DNA from: Oscillatoriales cyanobacterium PMM_0019
Lineage (GTDB): Bacteria; Cyanobacteriota; Cyanobacteriia; Cyanobacteriales; CASBRB01
Direction: 5' to 3'
NCBI GenBank assembly: GCA_949127975.1
Contig: CASBRB010000215.1
Span: forward strand, 1 to 36,034
DNA: 36,034 nucleotides
The notes under the pieces are model-generated. The model saw nothing but the letters and a program-made list of their open reading frames with translations. It was not told the DNA's origin and made no database searches. A program made the translations under genes and the position numbers. Positions 6,650 to 14,660 of this stretch are shown piece after piece (positions within the stretch are counted from its first letter, which is position 1; the number at the start of each line of letters is the position of its first letter).

Positions 6650-9117
6650 CCTTGACTATTTAAGAAATTGTCGCATATATCTATAGCGTTAAAAGCTAGA
6701 TCGTAAGACTTTTTATCGCACTGGTAATGGAAAATTTCTAAGTACGGAGCTACATCATCCAAAATTTTCCAAGTTTTTTTCCCAGTAGTTATAGATTGAT
6801 AGTAAGCAATTACCTTTTCTCGCAGTGCCTCTGTTTGCTCGCCCGCCTTTTGTTTCGCATACTGCCAGACGAACGGGTGAAACTGAAATCGTCGATCTGA
6901 ATTGCTTTCAACTTCATCTAATAACGATCGCCCCCTCAATTCTCCCAATGCAGCTTGAGTGTCCAAAAAATCGGCTGGTGTTTCCCCTTCTGTCAAGACT
7001 ACCGCTGCTGCCTCCCAGTTAAACGCTCTGAGACGGTAAATACTCAGATTCATAAAAAAGTGTTGCAACTCTGGAGTGAGGTGATTAAAATGTTCCTCTA
7101 AAATCGAGACAAATAACACCCTTTCCTTGTCTCTATAAGGCATAATTAGCTTTTTTATTGCGTTTTCAATCTGTTTTAACCCTAGTTTTTCTGCTTCCCG
7201 GATGTGGGGTTTAGGTTTATATTGCTTTAACTGGGATGCTGCTAGTCGTAGAATTTTGGGATGTCCACCTACTAATTCTACAAACTCTCGCAGTTGTGCT
7301 TCTTCCCCTTGAATACCTAAATCTCGTAATAATTTAGCACCCTCATGGGCATTTAACCCTGTAAGGTTAAGCCAGCTATCCTGCTCTGACATTATTGCTG
7401 GTAAAGTTTGAGTTGTCAGCAGTAGCTTACTGGTAGGGGTTCCTCTCTCGTTCCAAAATCGGAAAAAGTCTCTGTAAGCACCAAGAAAACATCTTTGCTC
7501 ATCCAGCAAAGTTTCTAGGTTATCAACTACTAGCAAGCAACTGCGCTGTTTTAGAGCCTTCAATAATTCATGAATTAGCTGGCTGGGTTCCCGCAAATAT
7601 TTTAAATCATCTGGAGATTTTCCAGCTAGTTTAATCAGAGCATTCTGGGCAAATACTGTAAAATCTGGTAATTGACTTACCTCAGCCCAAAATATTGCAG
7701 TAAATCGGGTTTCTGACTGCTCGTAAAGGTAGGATGCCAGCCAAGATTTACCAACTCCGCTTAATCCCTGGATGCCGATAGTCTTGATGTTGGCATCGCT
7801 TAACCATGCTTGCACCTGGCGTATTTCTTTGTCGCGCCCTTGCCAAGAAGATAGGGTAGGTGGTGAGGAAATTAAGTTAGCTGAAGAAACAGTAGGTTGC
7901 GGGAGTTTTCCCAACTGTTGAGCTATTGCTAAAATTTGATTGAGCTTACTTTCCCCGACTTCAGCGGCAAGCTCATCCAAGGGGTGATTGAGAGCAGGGA
8001 TAATTTTAGGATTGACGTTGAGCTTAGTTTCTGTATTGCCAGTGCCACCTCTCAATTGTTCCCATGTCGGGGGTACTGCTGCGGGATTCTGACAAATTAC
8101 TGGCAACCAACTAGCACAGGGATATTTATCTTCTAACCCTTGCAACTGTTCCCGTGCTTCCTTGACTGACATATAAAACGACTTACCACCTGAAAAAGCA
8201 ATCAGAAAATTCTTCAAGAATTCTTGTGCCACTTCGTCGGACACTGGCTCTCGCATGACAATGATTTGGGGAATGTGCAAGCTTGACAAGTCTTGCGCTA
8301 ATCCTAAACCTTTACAGGAGTTAAAGATTGCTATTTGTAATCCTTGGGCTATTGATTTCCTTAAACTATACTTCAATTCACCGATGGTCAAACTTTCAGT
8401 ATCGTTAATATAAATCCGTCCCGTTACCCCATCAGTTTCACTATGTCCGGCAAAAAAGAAAATATCCCAAGGTTGCTCCCAGAGCTGGTTAGTTATCTCT
8501 CGGCGATCGGGCTTTACCAGAAATTGCGGTTTAGCACTAGGTAAGTTCTCGATCGCTGCTCTGTCTTTATTAATGTCAATATTGGTATTATTACCCAAAA
8601 TAGCTAATATTTTTACTTCGGCTTTGTCGGTTTTGGGTGATGTAACTCTGCTATACTTTGGTGTGCTTAAGGCAATTTCAGCTTGTGGGTAACGTTCGAG
8701 TAAATCCCACAGGTGCCAGGGGAGTTGTCGTAGCTGAATGTTGGGCGTTTCAATAATAAACCGCACCTCGTCATCTGGTTCCAGTTTTACCAGCAATTCT
8801 TCCCGAATGTGGTTAAATTGCTGTGATTTGAGCCATTGATTCAGAATTTTACTTAAATTATCAGCTTGTTGTTTAACGTCAAGGATAGAAAAGCTACTTG
8901 TTTGTGATGTTGGTTTATCTAAGCGTAATTTTACTCTGATATAGCCATAGTAGGTTGACTGCCAGCTATTATAAGATTGAGGAATTTCGGAATTTGGGGG
9001 TAAATTTCCGGTGTCTTGGCTTGAGACACTCGATCCTTCTTCCCCAATCTGTATGATTATGGGAAAACCTCGATCGAAGTCCCCTTCTCCCAGCTTCAGA
9101 ACAACTAACTTGCCCAT
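6607..9117 (-). CDS. CHAT protease-NB-ARC ATPase (C-terminal TPRs lost by frameshift)
   Basis: Numbering follows the ORF-track translation (857 aa from a GTG at 9180). I prefer the start at Met22 (9117), since MGKLVVLKLGEGDFDRGF is the conserved opening of the module seen three more times here. Order: N-terminal module (22-85), CHAT caspase-like domain (about 130-375) with catalytic His246 in FFAGHSE and Cys289 in FNSCKGLG, then NB-ARC-type ATPase with Walker A GLSGVGKS (472-479) and Walker B LLVVDNLETLL. CHAT domains are cysteine proteases of the caspase/separase clan, and NB-ARC fusions resemble NLR/apoptosome architecture. The reading frame ends in an unrelated 12-residue tail just where TPRs should begin, so the sensor array is missing. 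The catalytic half looks intact. Confidence 0.85.
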   Translation of the reverse strand: MGKLVVLKLGEGDFDRGFPIIIQIGEEGSSVSSQDTGNLPPNSEIPQSYNSWQSTYYGYIRVKLRLDKPTSQTSSFSILDVKQQADNLSKILNQWLKSQQFNHIREELLVKLEPDDEVRFIIETPNIQLRQLPWHLWDLLERYPQAEIALSTPKYSRVTSPKTDKAEVKILAILGNNTNIDINKDRAAIENLPSAKPQFLVKPDRREITNQLWEQPWDIFFFAGHSETDGVTGRIYINDTESLTIGELKYSLRKSIAQGLQIAIFNSCKGLGLAQDLSSLHIPQIIVMREPVSDEVAQEFLKNFLIAFSGGKSFYMSVKEAREQLQGLEDKYPCASWLPVICQNPAAVPPTWEQLRGGTGNTETKLNVNPKIIPALNHPLDELAAEVGESKLNQILAIAQQLGKLPQPTVSSANLISSPPTLSSWQGRDKEIRQVQAWLSDANIKTIGIQGLSGVGKSWLASYLYEQSETRFTAIFWAEVSQLPDFTVFAQNALIKLAGKSPDDLKYLREPSQLIHELLKALKQRSCLLVVDNLETLLDEQRCFLGAYRDFFRFWNERGTPTSKLLLTTQTLPAIMSEQDSWLNLTGLNAHEGAKLLRDLGIQGEEAQLREFVELVGGHPKILRLAASQLKQYKPKPHIREAEKLGLKQIENAIKKLIMPYRDKERVLFVSILEEHFNHLTPELQHFFMNLSIYRLRAFNWEAAAVVLTEGETPADFLDTQAALGELRGRSLLDEVESNSDRRFQFHPFVWQYAKQKAGEQTEALREKVIAYYQSITTGKKTWKILDDVAPYLEIFHYQCDKKSYDLAFNAIDICDNFLNSQGCNTRRQLNIIWKR

Positions 9118-9235
9118 CGGTAGCTTACTAACCCTGGCTAGATGACTGTTAAACGTGACTCGACGATTGTCTAAAGCCACTTTAACTTAGGTTGCTGCCA
9201 GATTGTCAAGCTAGAGGGGTAAAACTCAAGTTGGT

Positions 9236-9281
9236 AGTAAGCACGCGAGCGTGCTTACTGGGGCGGCTCTGCCGCCACCCC
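9236..9281 (-). terminator. Tandem hairpins downstream of the GST gene
   Basis: The first hairpin (9236-9259) has perfect 11-bp arms (AGTAAGCACGC / GCGTGCTTACT) around a two-base loop. The second (9260-9281) has arms GGGGCGGC / GCCGCC-A-CCCC. Together they sit between the GST stop and the start of the CHAT gene. They could terminate the cluster transcript, although no clear T-tract follows. They may equally be mobile intergenic repeats. Confidence 0.5.
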
Positions 9282-9291
9282 ATCACCCCAT

Positions 9292-9909
9292 CTACATCGG
9301 TAGCGGGGCTGGAATCGTTATCCCTTTGGCAACCGCAGGGCGAGAGGCAAGGCGCGAGTACCACGCTGTTAGGTTGGGAAACTGCTCGAAGCTAAACCCC
9401 ATTCGCTTAACTGTGTGTATCCAACCAAAATGGGCGATGTCAACGATCGAATATTCATCACAGATATATTCTCGCTCTTTGAGTCGCCCATCGAGTACAC
9501 TATAAAGTCGCTCGCTTTCCTTAGTGTAGCGATCGATTGCGTAGGGGATTTTCTCGGGAGCGAACAATGCAAAGTGGGCTCGTTGCCCAAACATTGGTCC
9601 AATACTAGCCGCTTGGAAGAATAGCCACTCGATCGCTTCCCAACGCGCTTTAGCCGATGACGGAATTAATTTGCCAGTTTTATCTGCCAAGTAGAGCAGG
9701 ATTGCACAGGATTCAAAAACTGTCAGCCCTGTATCGTGGTCAACAATTACTGGAATTTTAGCATTTGGGTTCAAAGCCAGAAACTCTTCTTTGAACTGTT
9801 CTCCCTGGCGAACGTCAACCACCTTAACGTTGTAAGGCAGATTAAGTTCTTCGAGACAAATCGAAATTTTGTAACCATTGGGAGTATTTTCGGTATACAA
9901 GTCAATCAT
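9292..9909 (-). CDS. Glutathione S-transferase family protein (YfcG/YghU-like)
   Basis: A 205-residue protein with an N-terminal thioredoxin-fold GST domain (IDLYTENTPNGYKISICLEEL; cis-Pro region NAKIPVIVD; FESCAILLYLADKTGKLIP) and an all-helical C-terminal domain ending NLTAWYSRLASRPAVAKG. The TENTPNGYKI opening matches Nu-class (YfcG-type) GSTs, which use Thr/Asn rather than Tyr/Ser and show disulfide-bond reductase activity with glutathione. Good AAAGGAG ribosome site. It is on the same strand as the 4-hydroxybenzoate cluster but after a 329-base gap. Membership is uncertain; a tailoring or detoxifying role toward halogenated or quinone-type aromatics would fit. Confidence 0.88.
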   Translation of the reverse strand: MIDLYTENTPNGYKISICLEELNLPYNVKVVDVRQGEQFKEEFLALNPNAKIPVIVDHDTGLTVFESCAILLYLADKTGKLIPSSAKARWEAIEWLFFQAASIGPMFGQRAHFALFAPEKIPYAIDRYTKESERLYSVLDGRLKEREYICDEYSIVDIAHFGWIHTVKRMGFSFEQFPNLTAWYSRLASRPAVAKGITIPAPLPM

Positions 9910-10238
9910 TCTCAGCTCCTTTTCTTTTGTTGGGTTTTAACTCACTTGTTCTTGGCTAAAAAACCAAGCTTTTTTTGCGCTTTAAAATTAAACCTCCGCC
10001 TCAAATACTAAAGGCTAACAACCCTCAAGAAAAATCCGACTCGTAAACTGGTGTGGCCTTGGAGAGAATAGCCGGATTTGCCAGTAGCCTAGGCTGAAAA
10101 TTAGCCTTAGTATTTTTCTTAATTAAATTGAGGCGATTGCTCCTTAAGGTGAGAGGAAGGTTTAGCGCATTAATACTTTCTACAGCACCAATGCTGATGG
10201 GATGCCTGTTCCATTGGTCGATACTACTAAAAATGTTG
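9910..10238. other. Intergenic region between the cupin and GST genes
   Basis: AT-rich. It contains an imperfect hairpin CCTAGGCT...AGCCTTAG (about 10088-10108) followed on the plus strand by TATTTTTC. A 35-residue open stretch on the plus strand (10143-10250 area) has no start codon. No gene and no convincing GST promoter were found. Confidence 0.4.
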
Positions 10239-11555
10239 TTACTGAGTTATCAAGTGTCTCAGCTTTTTTTTAATCAAGGAAACTGCACCCCAAGCAACAA
10301 GCGCTAATAGTACCGATACGGGAGAAGGCTCAGGAATAGAAAGGGGATGAAACTTGTCTCCTGGTATACCTGCTGTTGCGAAAAAATTCTCCAGCCCAGA
10401 GGGAGTATTAAACAATAGCGCCCGTGCTGAAGTTGTTCCGGTATTTGTCAATGTGTAGGAGTTGCCTTTGGGAAGGTAGAAAAAGGATTTGGGGGTTGCA
10501 GTAAAGTCTTGATTACCTACATGGAAAGACACATTCCCATCTAAGATGTAGTACGCTTCGTCTGCTGGCGCGGAAACTTGCTGTTGATTTCCGGTTTGCT
10601 GTGGAACGAAGACGTCGAATAGGGATAGCTGCCCTTCTGTATCTGCACCAGTTGCTACAACGCTATAGTTGTCGCCTCCCAACCAGAAGGATTTAGGAGT
10701 TGGGTTAGGTTGCAATGTTGAAAAATCATTAGGTTTATCCCCATTCGTTACAGTGTAGCTACTATTACTTCCGATGGTGAGAACAGCTTTATCTTGTAGC
10801 AGTCCCAGTATTGCACCACCTGTGGGATCGGTTAAGGCTAGGTTGATGGTTGTATTCCCGGCGCTTGCACTATGATTATTAATGGGAATAGGTACGGTTT
10901 TAATCCTTTCTCCATCAGCGAAATCGATCGGTATCTTAGTATTATTAGTGCCATCATTAACAGCGATCGCAGCACTAACTGCTCCTTGTGCATTTCCTGG
11001 GCGAAGTACGGTTACTGCAGGCGTGCCTTGCTTGGTAACGTTGTATTCAGAGGGAGCAAAGATCAATGAATCTGCAGCTTGTACTCCGTACTGAGCTAAG
11101 GCTGCGAAGTTTTTATCTAAAAGCGCTGGGGGCGGAATTTGAGGGGGTGGAGGAGATGTTTCTGGCCCTGACTGACCGATCGCAGCGAACGCCTTCTCGA
11201 TACCTGAGGGCCAAACAAACTCTACGTGACGTGTCGGAGTCGTCCCTAAGTTGACAAATGCATGGAGGTGATCTTTGGGTTTGTAGACGAATGTTCCGGG
11301 GGTGGCAGTGAGGACTTCATCGTGCATCTGGTAGGATACGTCCCCGTCTAAGATATAGGCAAACTCGGCTTCATTAGAGTGGGTGTGTGGTATGGGGCCA
11401 CCCTGCGGGAGAGTATAAAAGTCGAATAGGGAAAATTGCCCGCCAGTATCATTGCTAGTTGCTACAGAAGTAGCATGATCCCCAAATAGCCAATATCCCT
11501 GACGTTGTGTATCTGTTAGTAATAGCGGTGATTTAGGGGGGTTTAATGTAGCCAT
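10239..11555 (-). CDS. Double-cupin protein with Calx-beta-like middle and PEP-CTERM tail
   Basis: I start at the second Met (11555), because AAAGGAG lies eight bases upstream and falls inside the longer TTG reading. From that Met, the first cupin (about 10-130) keeps a metal-site pattern (GPIPHTHSNEAEFAYILDGD). A linker with PPPPQIPPP and a beta-rich Calx-beta-like segment (about 155-265) follow. The second cupin (about 280-400) keeps the scaffold (EAYYILDGNVSFHVG) but has lost the histidines. The end, SIPEPSPVSVLLALVAWG plus a basic tail, is a PEP-CTERM sorting signal, yet no N-terminal signal peptide is visible. It follows pobA by 59 bases. It could be a dioxygenase, isomerase or binding protein for the cluster product; which is unknown. 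Confidence 0.75.
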   Translation of the reverse strand: MATLNPPKSPLLLTDTQRQGYWLFGDHATSVATSNDTGGQFSLFDFYTLPQGGPIPHTHSNEAEFAYILDGDVSYQMHDEVLTATPGTFVYKPKDHLHAFVNLGTTPTRHVEFVWPSGIEKAFAAIGQSGPETSPPPPQIPPPALLDKNFAALAQYGVQAADSLIFAPSEYNVTKQGTPAVTVLRPGNAQGAVSAAIAVNDGTNNTKIPIDFADGERIKTVPIPINNHSASAGNTTINLALTDPTGGAILGLLQDKAVLTIGSNSSYTVTNGDKPNDFSTLQPNPTPKSFWLGGDNYSVVATGADTEGQLSLFDVFVPQQTGNQQQVSAPADEAYYILDGNVSFHVGNQDFTATPKSFFYLPKGNSYTLTNTGTTSARALLFNTPSGLENFFATAGIPGDKFHPLSIPEPSPVSVLLALVAWGAVSLIKKKLRHLITQ

Positions 11556-11614
11556 TATGGTTCTCCTTTGCAAGTATTGTGAGGATCAAATTCAATGAGT
11601 TATTTGAACTTTAT

Positions 11615-12817
11615 TCAAATAATGCCGACATAGTTTCTGGCAAAATCTCTAGCAAATGTTCCCGAAGTGTTTAACTGTGCCAATTTCGATTCGCTCAACT
11701 TATATCGAAAGCGCATATCTGACGGATCTTCGCTTTCGGGCAGATGAATCATGTTCAACATCCCATAAGAAAATTCTTGGGCACGCCAAATGTAGGGCAA
11801 ACGAATTTCGGAGTAGCGATCGAGATACGAGATATCCTGTTCCTCCTGATAGTAATTAATTAATGTTTCCGCCAGTACGCCTGCATCCTGTACTGCCATA
11901 TTTAAACCCTTCCCACCCATCGGTGTAATGATGTGGGCGGCGTCACCAGCCATCAATAACCGCTTGTACCGCAATGGCTCCATCACATAACTGCGCAAGG
12001 ACATCATCCGCTTTTCAAAGATTTCGCCCTCTTTTAACGTCCATTCCTTTAGAGCTAAACGCTTTTGTAAGGTAGTCCAAATGCGTTCGTCAGACCAATT
12101 GTTGATGTCGTCATCGAGAGGAATCTGTAAGTAGTAACGGGAAACCTTGCTATTGCGGAGCATGTAAGCTGCAAAGCCATCGGGATGCAATGCATAAATT
12201 GTGTGTTTAGCCGCAGGTGGTACATAGGCTAATATGGCTAGCCAGGAATAAGGATACTGTTTGTGATAGATATCTACAGCTTTTTCTGGGATTGATTGGC
12301 GGGCAATTCCATGATAGCCATCACATCCAGCAACAAAATCCGCCTGAATTGTAATAGTGATGTTACTATCTTGTTCGGAACATTCTACGGTGATGTCATC
12401 GTCAGTTTGAACGATTTTTTTACCTTCGTAACCAAAGAGTATTTTGCCACCTGCATCCAGATATTTTTGGATGAAATCATCGTTGAGGTCGCTTTGGGGA
12501 TAAAAGTAATGAACATCTCCGCCGCTCAACTTTCCGTATTCCAACATAATGCTGTAGTAAGGGCTGCGAAATTCACAGCGATCGTGCGCATATCCATTCT
12601 GGAAAATTGTATCGGCTAGACCGTGTTTTTTGAGCAGGTTAATTGTCGTGCTTTCGATGGCACCCGCCCGTCCTCTGGCGTAGATTTCTTCACGGCTGTA
12701 TTTATCGATTATTACACAATCAATGCCATTTTGTAAGAGAATGTTGCCAAGCAGAATCCCTGCTGGGCCTGCACCCAAAATACAAACTGATGTTTTTAAT
12801 GCTGTTTGGGTATTCAC
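11615..12817 (-). CDS. pobA: 4-hydroxybenzoate 3-monooxygenase (PobA-type flavoprotein)
   Basis: A 400-residue group A flavin monooxygenase, close to the usual 390-395. It shows the N-terminal FAD fingerprint VCILGAGPAGILLGNIL, the PobA-typical ARGRAGAIES, the FAD/NADPH motif GCDGYHGIARQ and the ribityl-binding LMAGDAAHIITPMGGKGLNMA. The family hydroxylates 4-hydroxybenzoate to protocatechuate with NAD(P)H and O2. Here the substrate could be free 4-hydroxybenzoate from the chorismate lyase upstream, or a carrier-bound or halogenated derivative. It starts at GTG with GGAAGG upstream. A PobA gene inside a biosynthetic cluster rather than a catabolic one is notable; no protocatechuate dioxygenase genes are near. 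Confidence 0.88.
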   Translation of the reverse strand: MNTQTALKTSVCILGAGPAGILLGNILLQNGIDCVIIDKYSREEIYARGRAGAIESTTINLLKKHGLADTIFQNGYAHDRCEFRSPYYSIMLEYGKLSGGDVHYFYPQSDLNDDFIQKYLDAGGKILFGYEGKKIVQTDDDITVECSEQDSNITITIQADFVAGCDGYHGIARQSIPEKAVDIYHKQYPYSWLAILAYVPPAAKHTIYALHPDGFAAYMLRNSKVSRYYLQIPLDDDINNWSDERIWTTLQKRLALKEWTLKEGEIFEKRMMSLRSYVMEPLRYKRLLMAGDAAHIITPMGGKGLNMAVQDAGVLAETLINYYQEEQDISYLDRYSEIRLPYIWRAQEFSYGMLNMIHLPESEDPSDMRFRYKLSESKLAQLNTSGTFARDFARNYVGII

Positions 12818-12838
12818 ATCTATCCTTCCCGATTGAAC

Positions 12839-12868
12839 TGTAGGGTTTGGTGGGCAGTGCCCACCCTA
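12839..12868. repeat. Intergenic hairpin repeat between halogenase and pobA
   Basis: GGTGGGCA and TGCCCACC form a perfect 8-bp stem around one base, extended by GTAG/CTAC. It belongs to the GGTGGGCA-type dispersed repeats common in filamentous cyanobacteria. It lies inside the operon and may modulate processing or expression of pobA. Confidence 0.6.
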
Positions 12869-12893
12869 CTAATGATTGCTCCTGACTCCTTCT

Positions 12894-14618
12894 TTAAACC
12901 GCAACTAATTCTTTATTAGCTGACTTGAATTGAATTTTCTGGCGAAGTTGTGACATTACTGGGCGCAGATCTCGAGGCTTTGTAGTCGGTCGAAACAGTC
13001 CGTCAGCCTCCCAGCGTTCGGGGTTCAAACTAATAGCCCAGGCATTTAGCCACACGGTTGAAGGAAAATCAGCTAACTTTTCTGGCATGGTATCTTCTAA
13101 TGCAAATAGGAACATTACCTGAACCAATTCCTCGAAAAGTTCTATGCTGGCTACATGGTCGTCAATTAGCTCAAGTTCTGTTTTGTTTGTCTTTAAATTG
13201 CGAGTGCGTAACTCGCTGACAAAGGGAATCGTCAAATAATCTATAAACTCAAAAGTCCCCCGTCGCTGCGATAATGCTAGCCAATCGCGGAAAAATTGAT
13301 TCATCCGATGGGACAACAGGAAAAATTGTCCAGTGCCTTTGCGAACTTTAGCTCTTTTGCTGGGATCTAGAAACAGAGAATTAAACATCAATGGGGCGCT
13401 GAAAGCCCAGGCGGATAAAACATCCCACAGGAATTTCATTGACATTACTGTTTCATTGCCAAAACATAGGTAGGTGTTGTGAATGCTTGACGTGACGCTC
13501 TCGTTGTATGAAATCAGGAAACGATTAGCATCATCTACTGTTTCCTTTGTTAGCTTACCCTGGCGATCGAGTTCAATCATTTGGGTGATTAAAGAATTGC
13601 CGAAGCCAATCAAATCCGTGCCGGGAGAATAAAATGGATCGGCAAATACGCCAGCTACTCCCACGCAAGCCCAGCGCTCGCTAGAAAATACCTGCTTGGA
13701 TGAGTAGGTGTACTGAGGTAATTTCATAAAGTCTACTGGCTGATTATCTTTGAGGTGGTATGCTACGTCTGGTTCGTATTTTTCTAACCACCGATAAGCT
13801 TTTTCGTAAGTATGGTAGGTGCCAAAAGGATGAACATCTTCATTGGTGACAATTCCCAGACTTGTGTACCCAGTAGACAGAGGAATAATCCAAACCCAGT
13901 AGCCTTCACCACACAAGTGATTGGTAGAATAATAGCGGATATTGTCAGGAACGCGATCGTGCCATTCTTTCTCAGTCTTGGGAACAAAATCGCTGACGTC
14001 AAAACGCCCTTCTACCCGAAACCATACTGCACTAAAATTGGGCTCGAAGGGTTTAGCTAAACCAAGTTTCTTTTGCAGTAACCTCCGGCGTCCCATTGAG
14101 TCAATTACCCAACGAGCTTGAATGGTTTGAGGTGTTTTATTATCTCCCTGAGTGTAGATAACTTGGTGTGGTTCTTGCGAACCATTAGTTAGCTCGATAT
14201 CCTTCACCAGACAATCTTCTAACAAGTCCACGCCTGCTGCAATATTCAACTCGCGCAAGTCGTTCTCCACTAACCCTCTATCTATTTGATAAGAGTTGGG
14301 GAAATGAAATTTTGAAAGCCCAATCTCAGGTCGTTTGTGGAATGGCCCTGTGGTGTCGCCTAAGAAATAGCGGAAGCCAAGTTTATGAAAATGGTGCTGT
14401 TCAAAATACTCTGTAAGCTGGAGAACGTTAGCTAGATAGAAAGCACCGACTTCAACGGTTGATTCTCCTACCTTGAAACCAGCTTGGGGAAGGGGACGAG
14501 CCAGCCTGTCAAGTAGGACAATTGAAATGTCGGGCATGGCTAACTTTAACTGTCGCGCTAGAGTCAATCCAGCTAATCCCGAACCGCAGATAGCAACATC
14601 GTATTTCTTGTTATTCAT
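12894..14618 (-). CDS. Flavin-dependent halogenase-type enzyme
   Basis: A 574-residue flavoprotein with an N-terminal Rossmann FAD motif (VAICGSGLAGLTLARQL), the FKVGEST segment, a lysine at position 79 in FHKLGFRYF and the halogenase fingerprint WxWxIP (GYWVWIIP), plus DPFYSPGTDLIGFGNS in the FAD domain. In characterised flavin halogenases such as PrnA, Lys79 forms the chloramine/HOCl adduct and WxWxIP excludes monooxygenation; both are retained here. The long C-terminal part is helical. Good AAAGGAG site. It sits between the NRPS-like gene and pobA, so the likely substrate is a 4-hydroxybenzoyl unit, free or on the ACP. A non-halogenating oxidoreductase is the alternative. It needs a partner flavin reductase, which the window does not show. 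Confidence 0.78.
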   Translation of the reverse strand: MNNKKYDVAICGSGLAGLTLARQLKLAMPDISIVLLDRLARPLPQAGFKVGESTVEVGAFYLANVLQLTEYFEQHHFHKLGFRYFLGDTTGPFHKRPEIGLSKFHFPNSYQIDRGLVENDLRELNIAAGVDLLEDCLVKDIELTNGSQEPHQVIYTQGDNKTPQTIQARWVIDSMGRRRLLQKKLGLAKPFEPNFSAVWFRVEGRFDVSDFVPKTEKEWHDRVPDNIRYYSTNHLCGEGYWVWIIPLSTGYTSLGIVTNEDVHPFGTYHTYEKAYRWLEKYEPDVAYHLKDNQPVDFMKLPQYTYSSKQVFSSERWACVGVAGVFADPFYSPGTDLIGFGNSLITQMIELDRQGKLTKETVDDANRFLISYNESVTSSIHNTYLCFGNETVMSMKFLWDVLSAWAFSAPLMFNSLFLDPSKRAKVRKGTGQFFLLSHRMNQFFRDWLALSQRRGTFEFIDYLTIPFVSELRTRNLKTNKTELELIDDHVASIELFEELVQVMFLFALEDTMPEKLADFPSTVWLNAWAISLNPERWEADGLFRPTTKPRDLRPVMSQLRQKIQFKSANKELVAV

Positions 14619-14660
14619 GATGAAAATCTCCTTTCTGATTATGTACGGAATAGTTTCGCT

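Noticed and set aside
9251-9505. 84- and 67-aa plus-strand ORFs
   Set aside because: They run through the hairpin repeats and antisense of the GST gene.
10143-10250. Short plus-strand stretch resembling coding sequence (NADGMPVPLVD)
   Set aside because: Only about 35 residues, preceded by a stop, no start codon, and no family I can name.
12296-12619. 107-aa plus-strand ORF
   Set aside because: Antisense shadow of the pobA gene; no ribosome site or protein-like composition.
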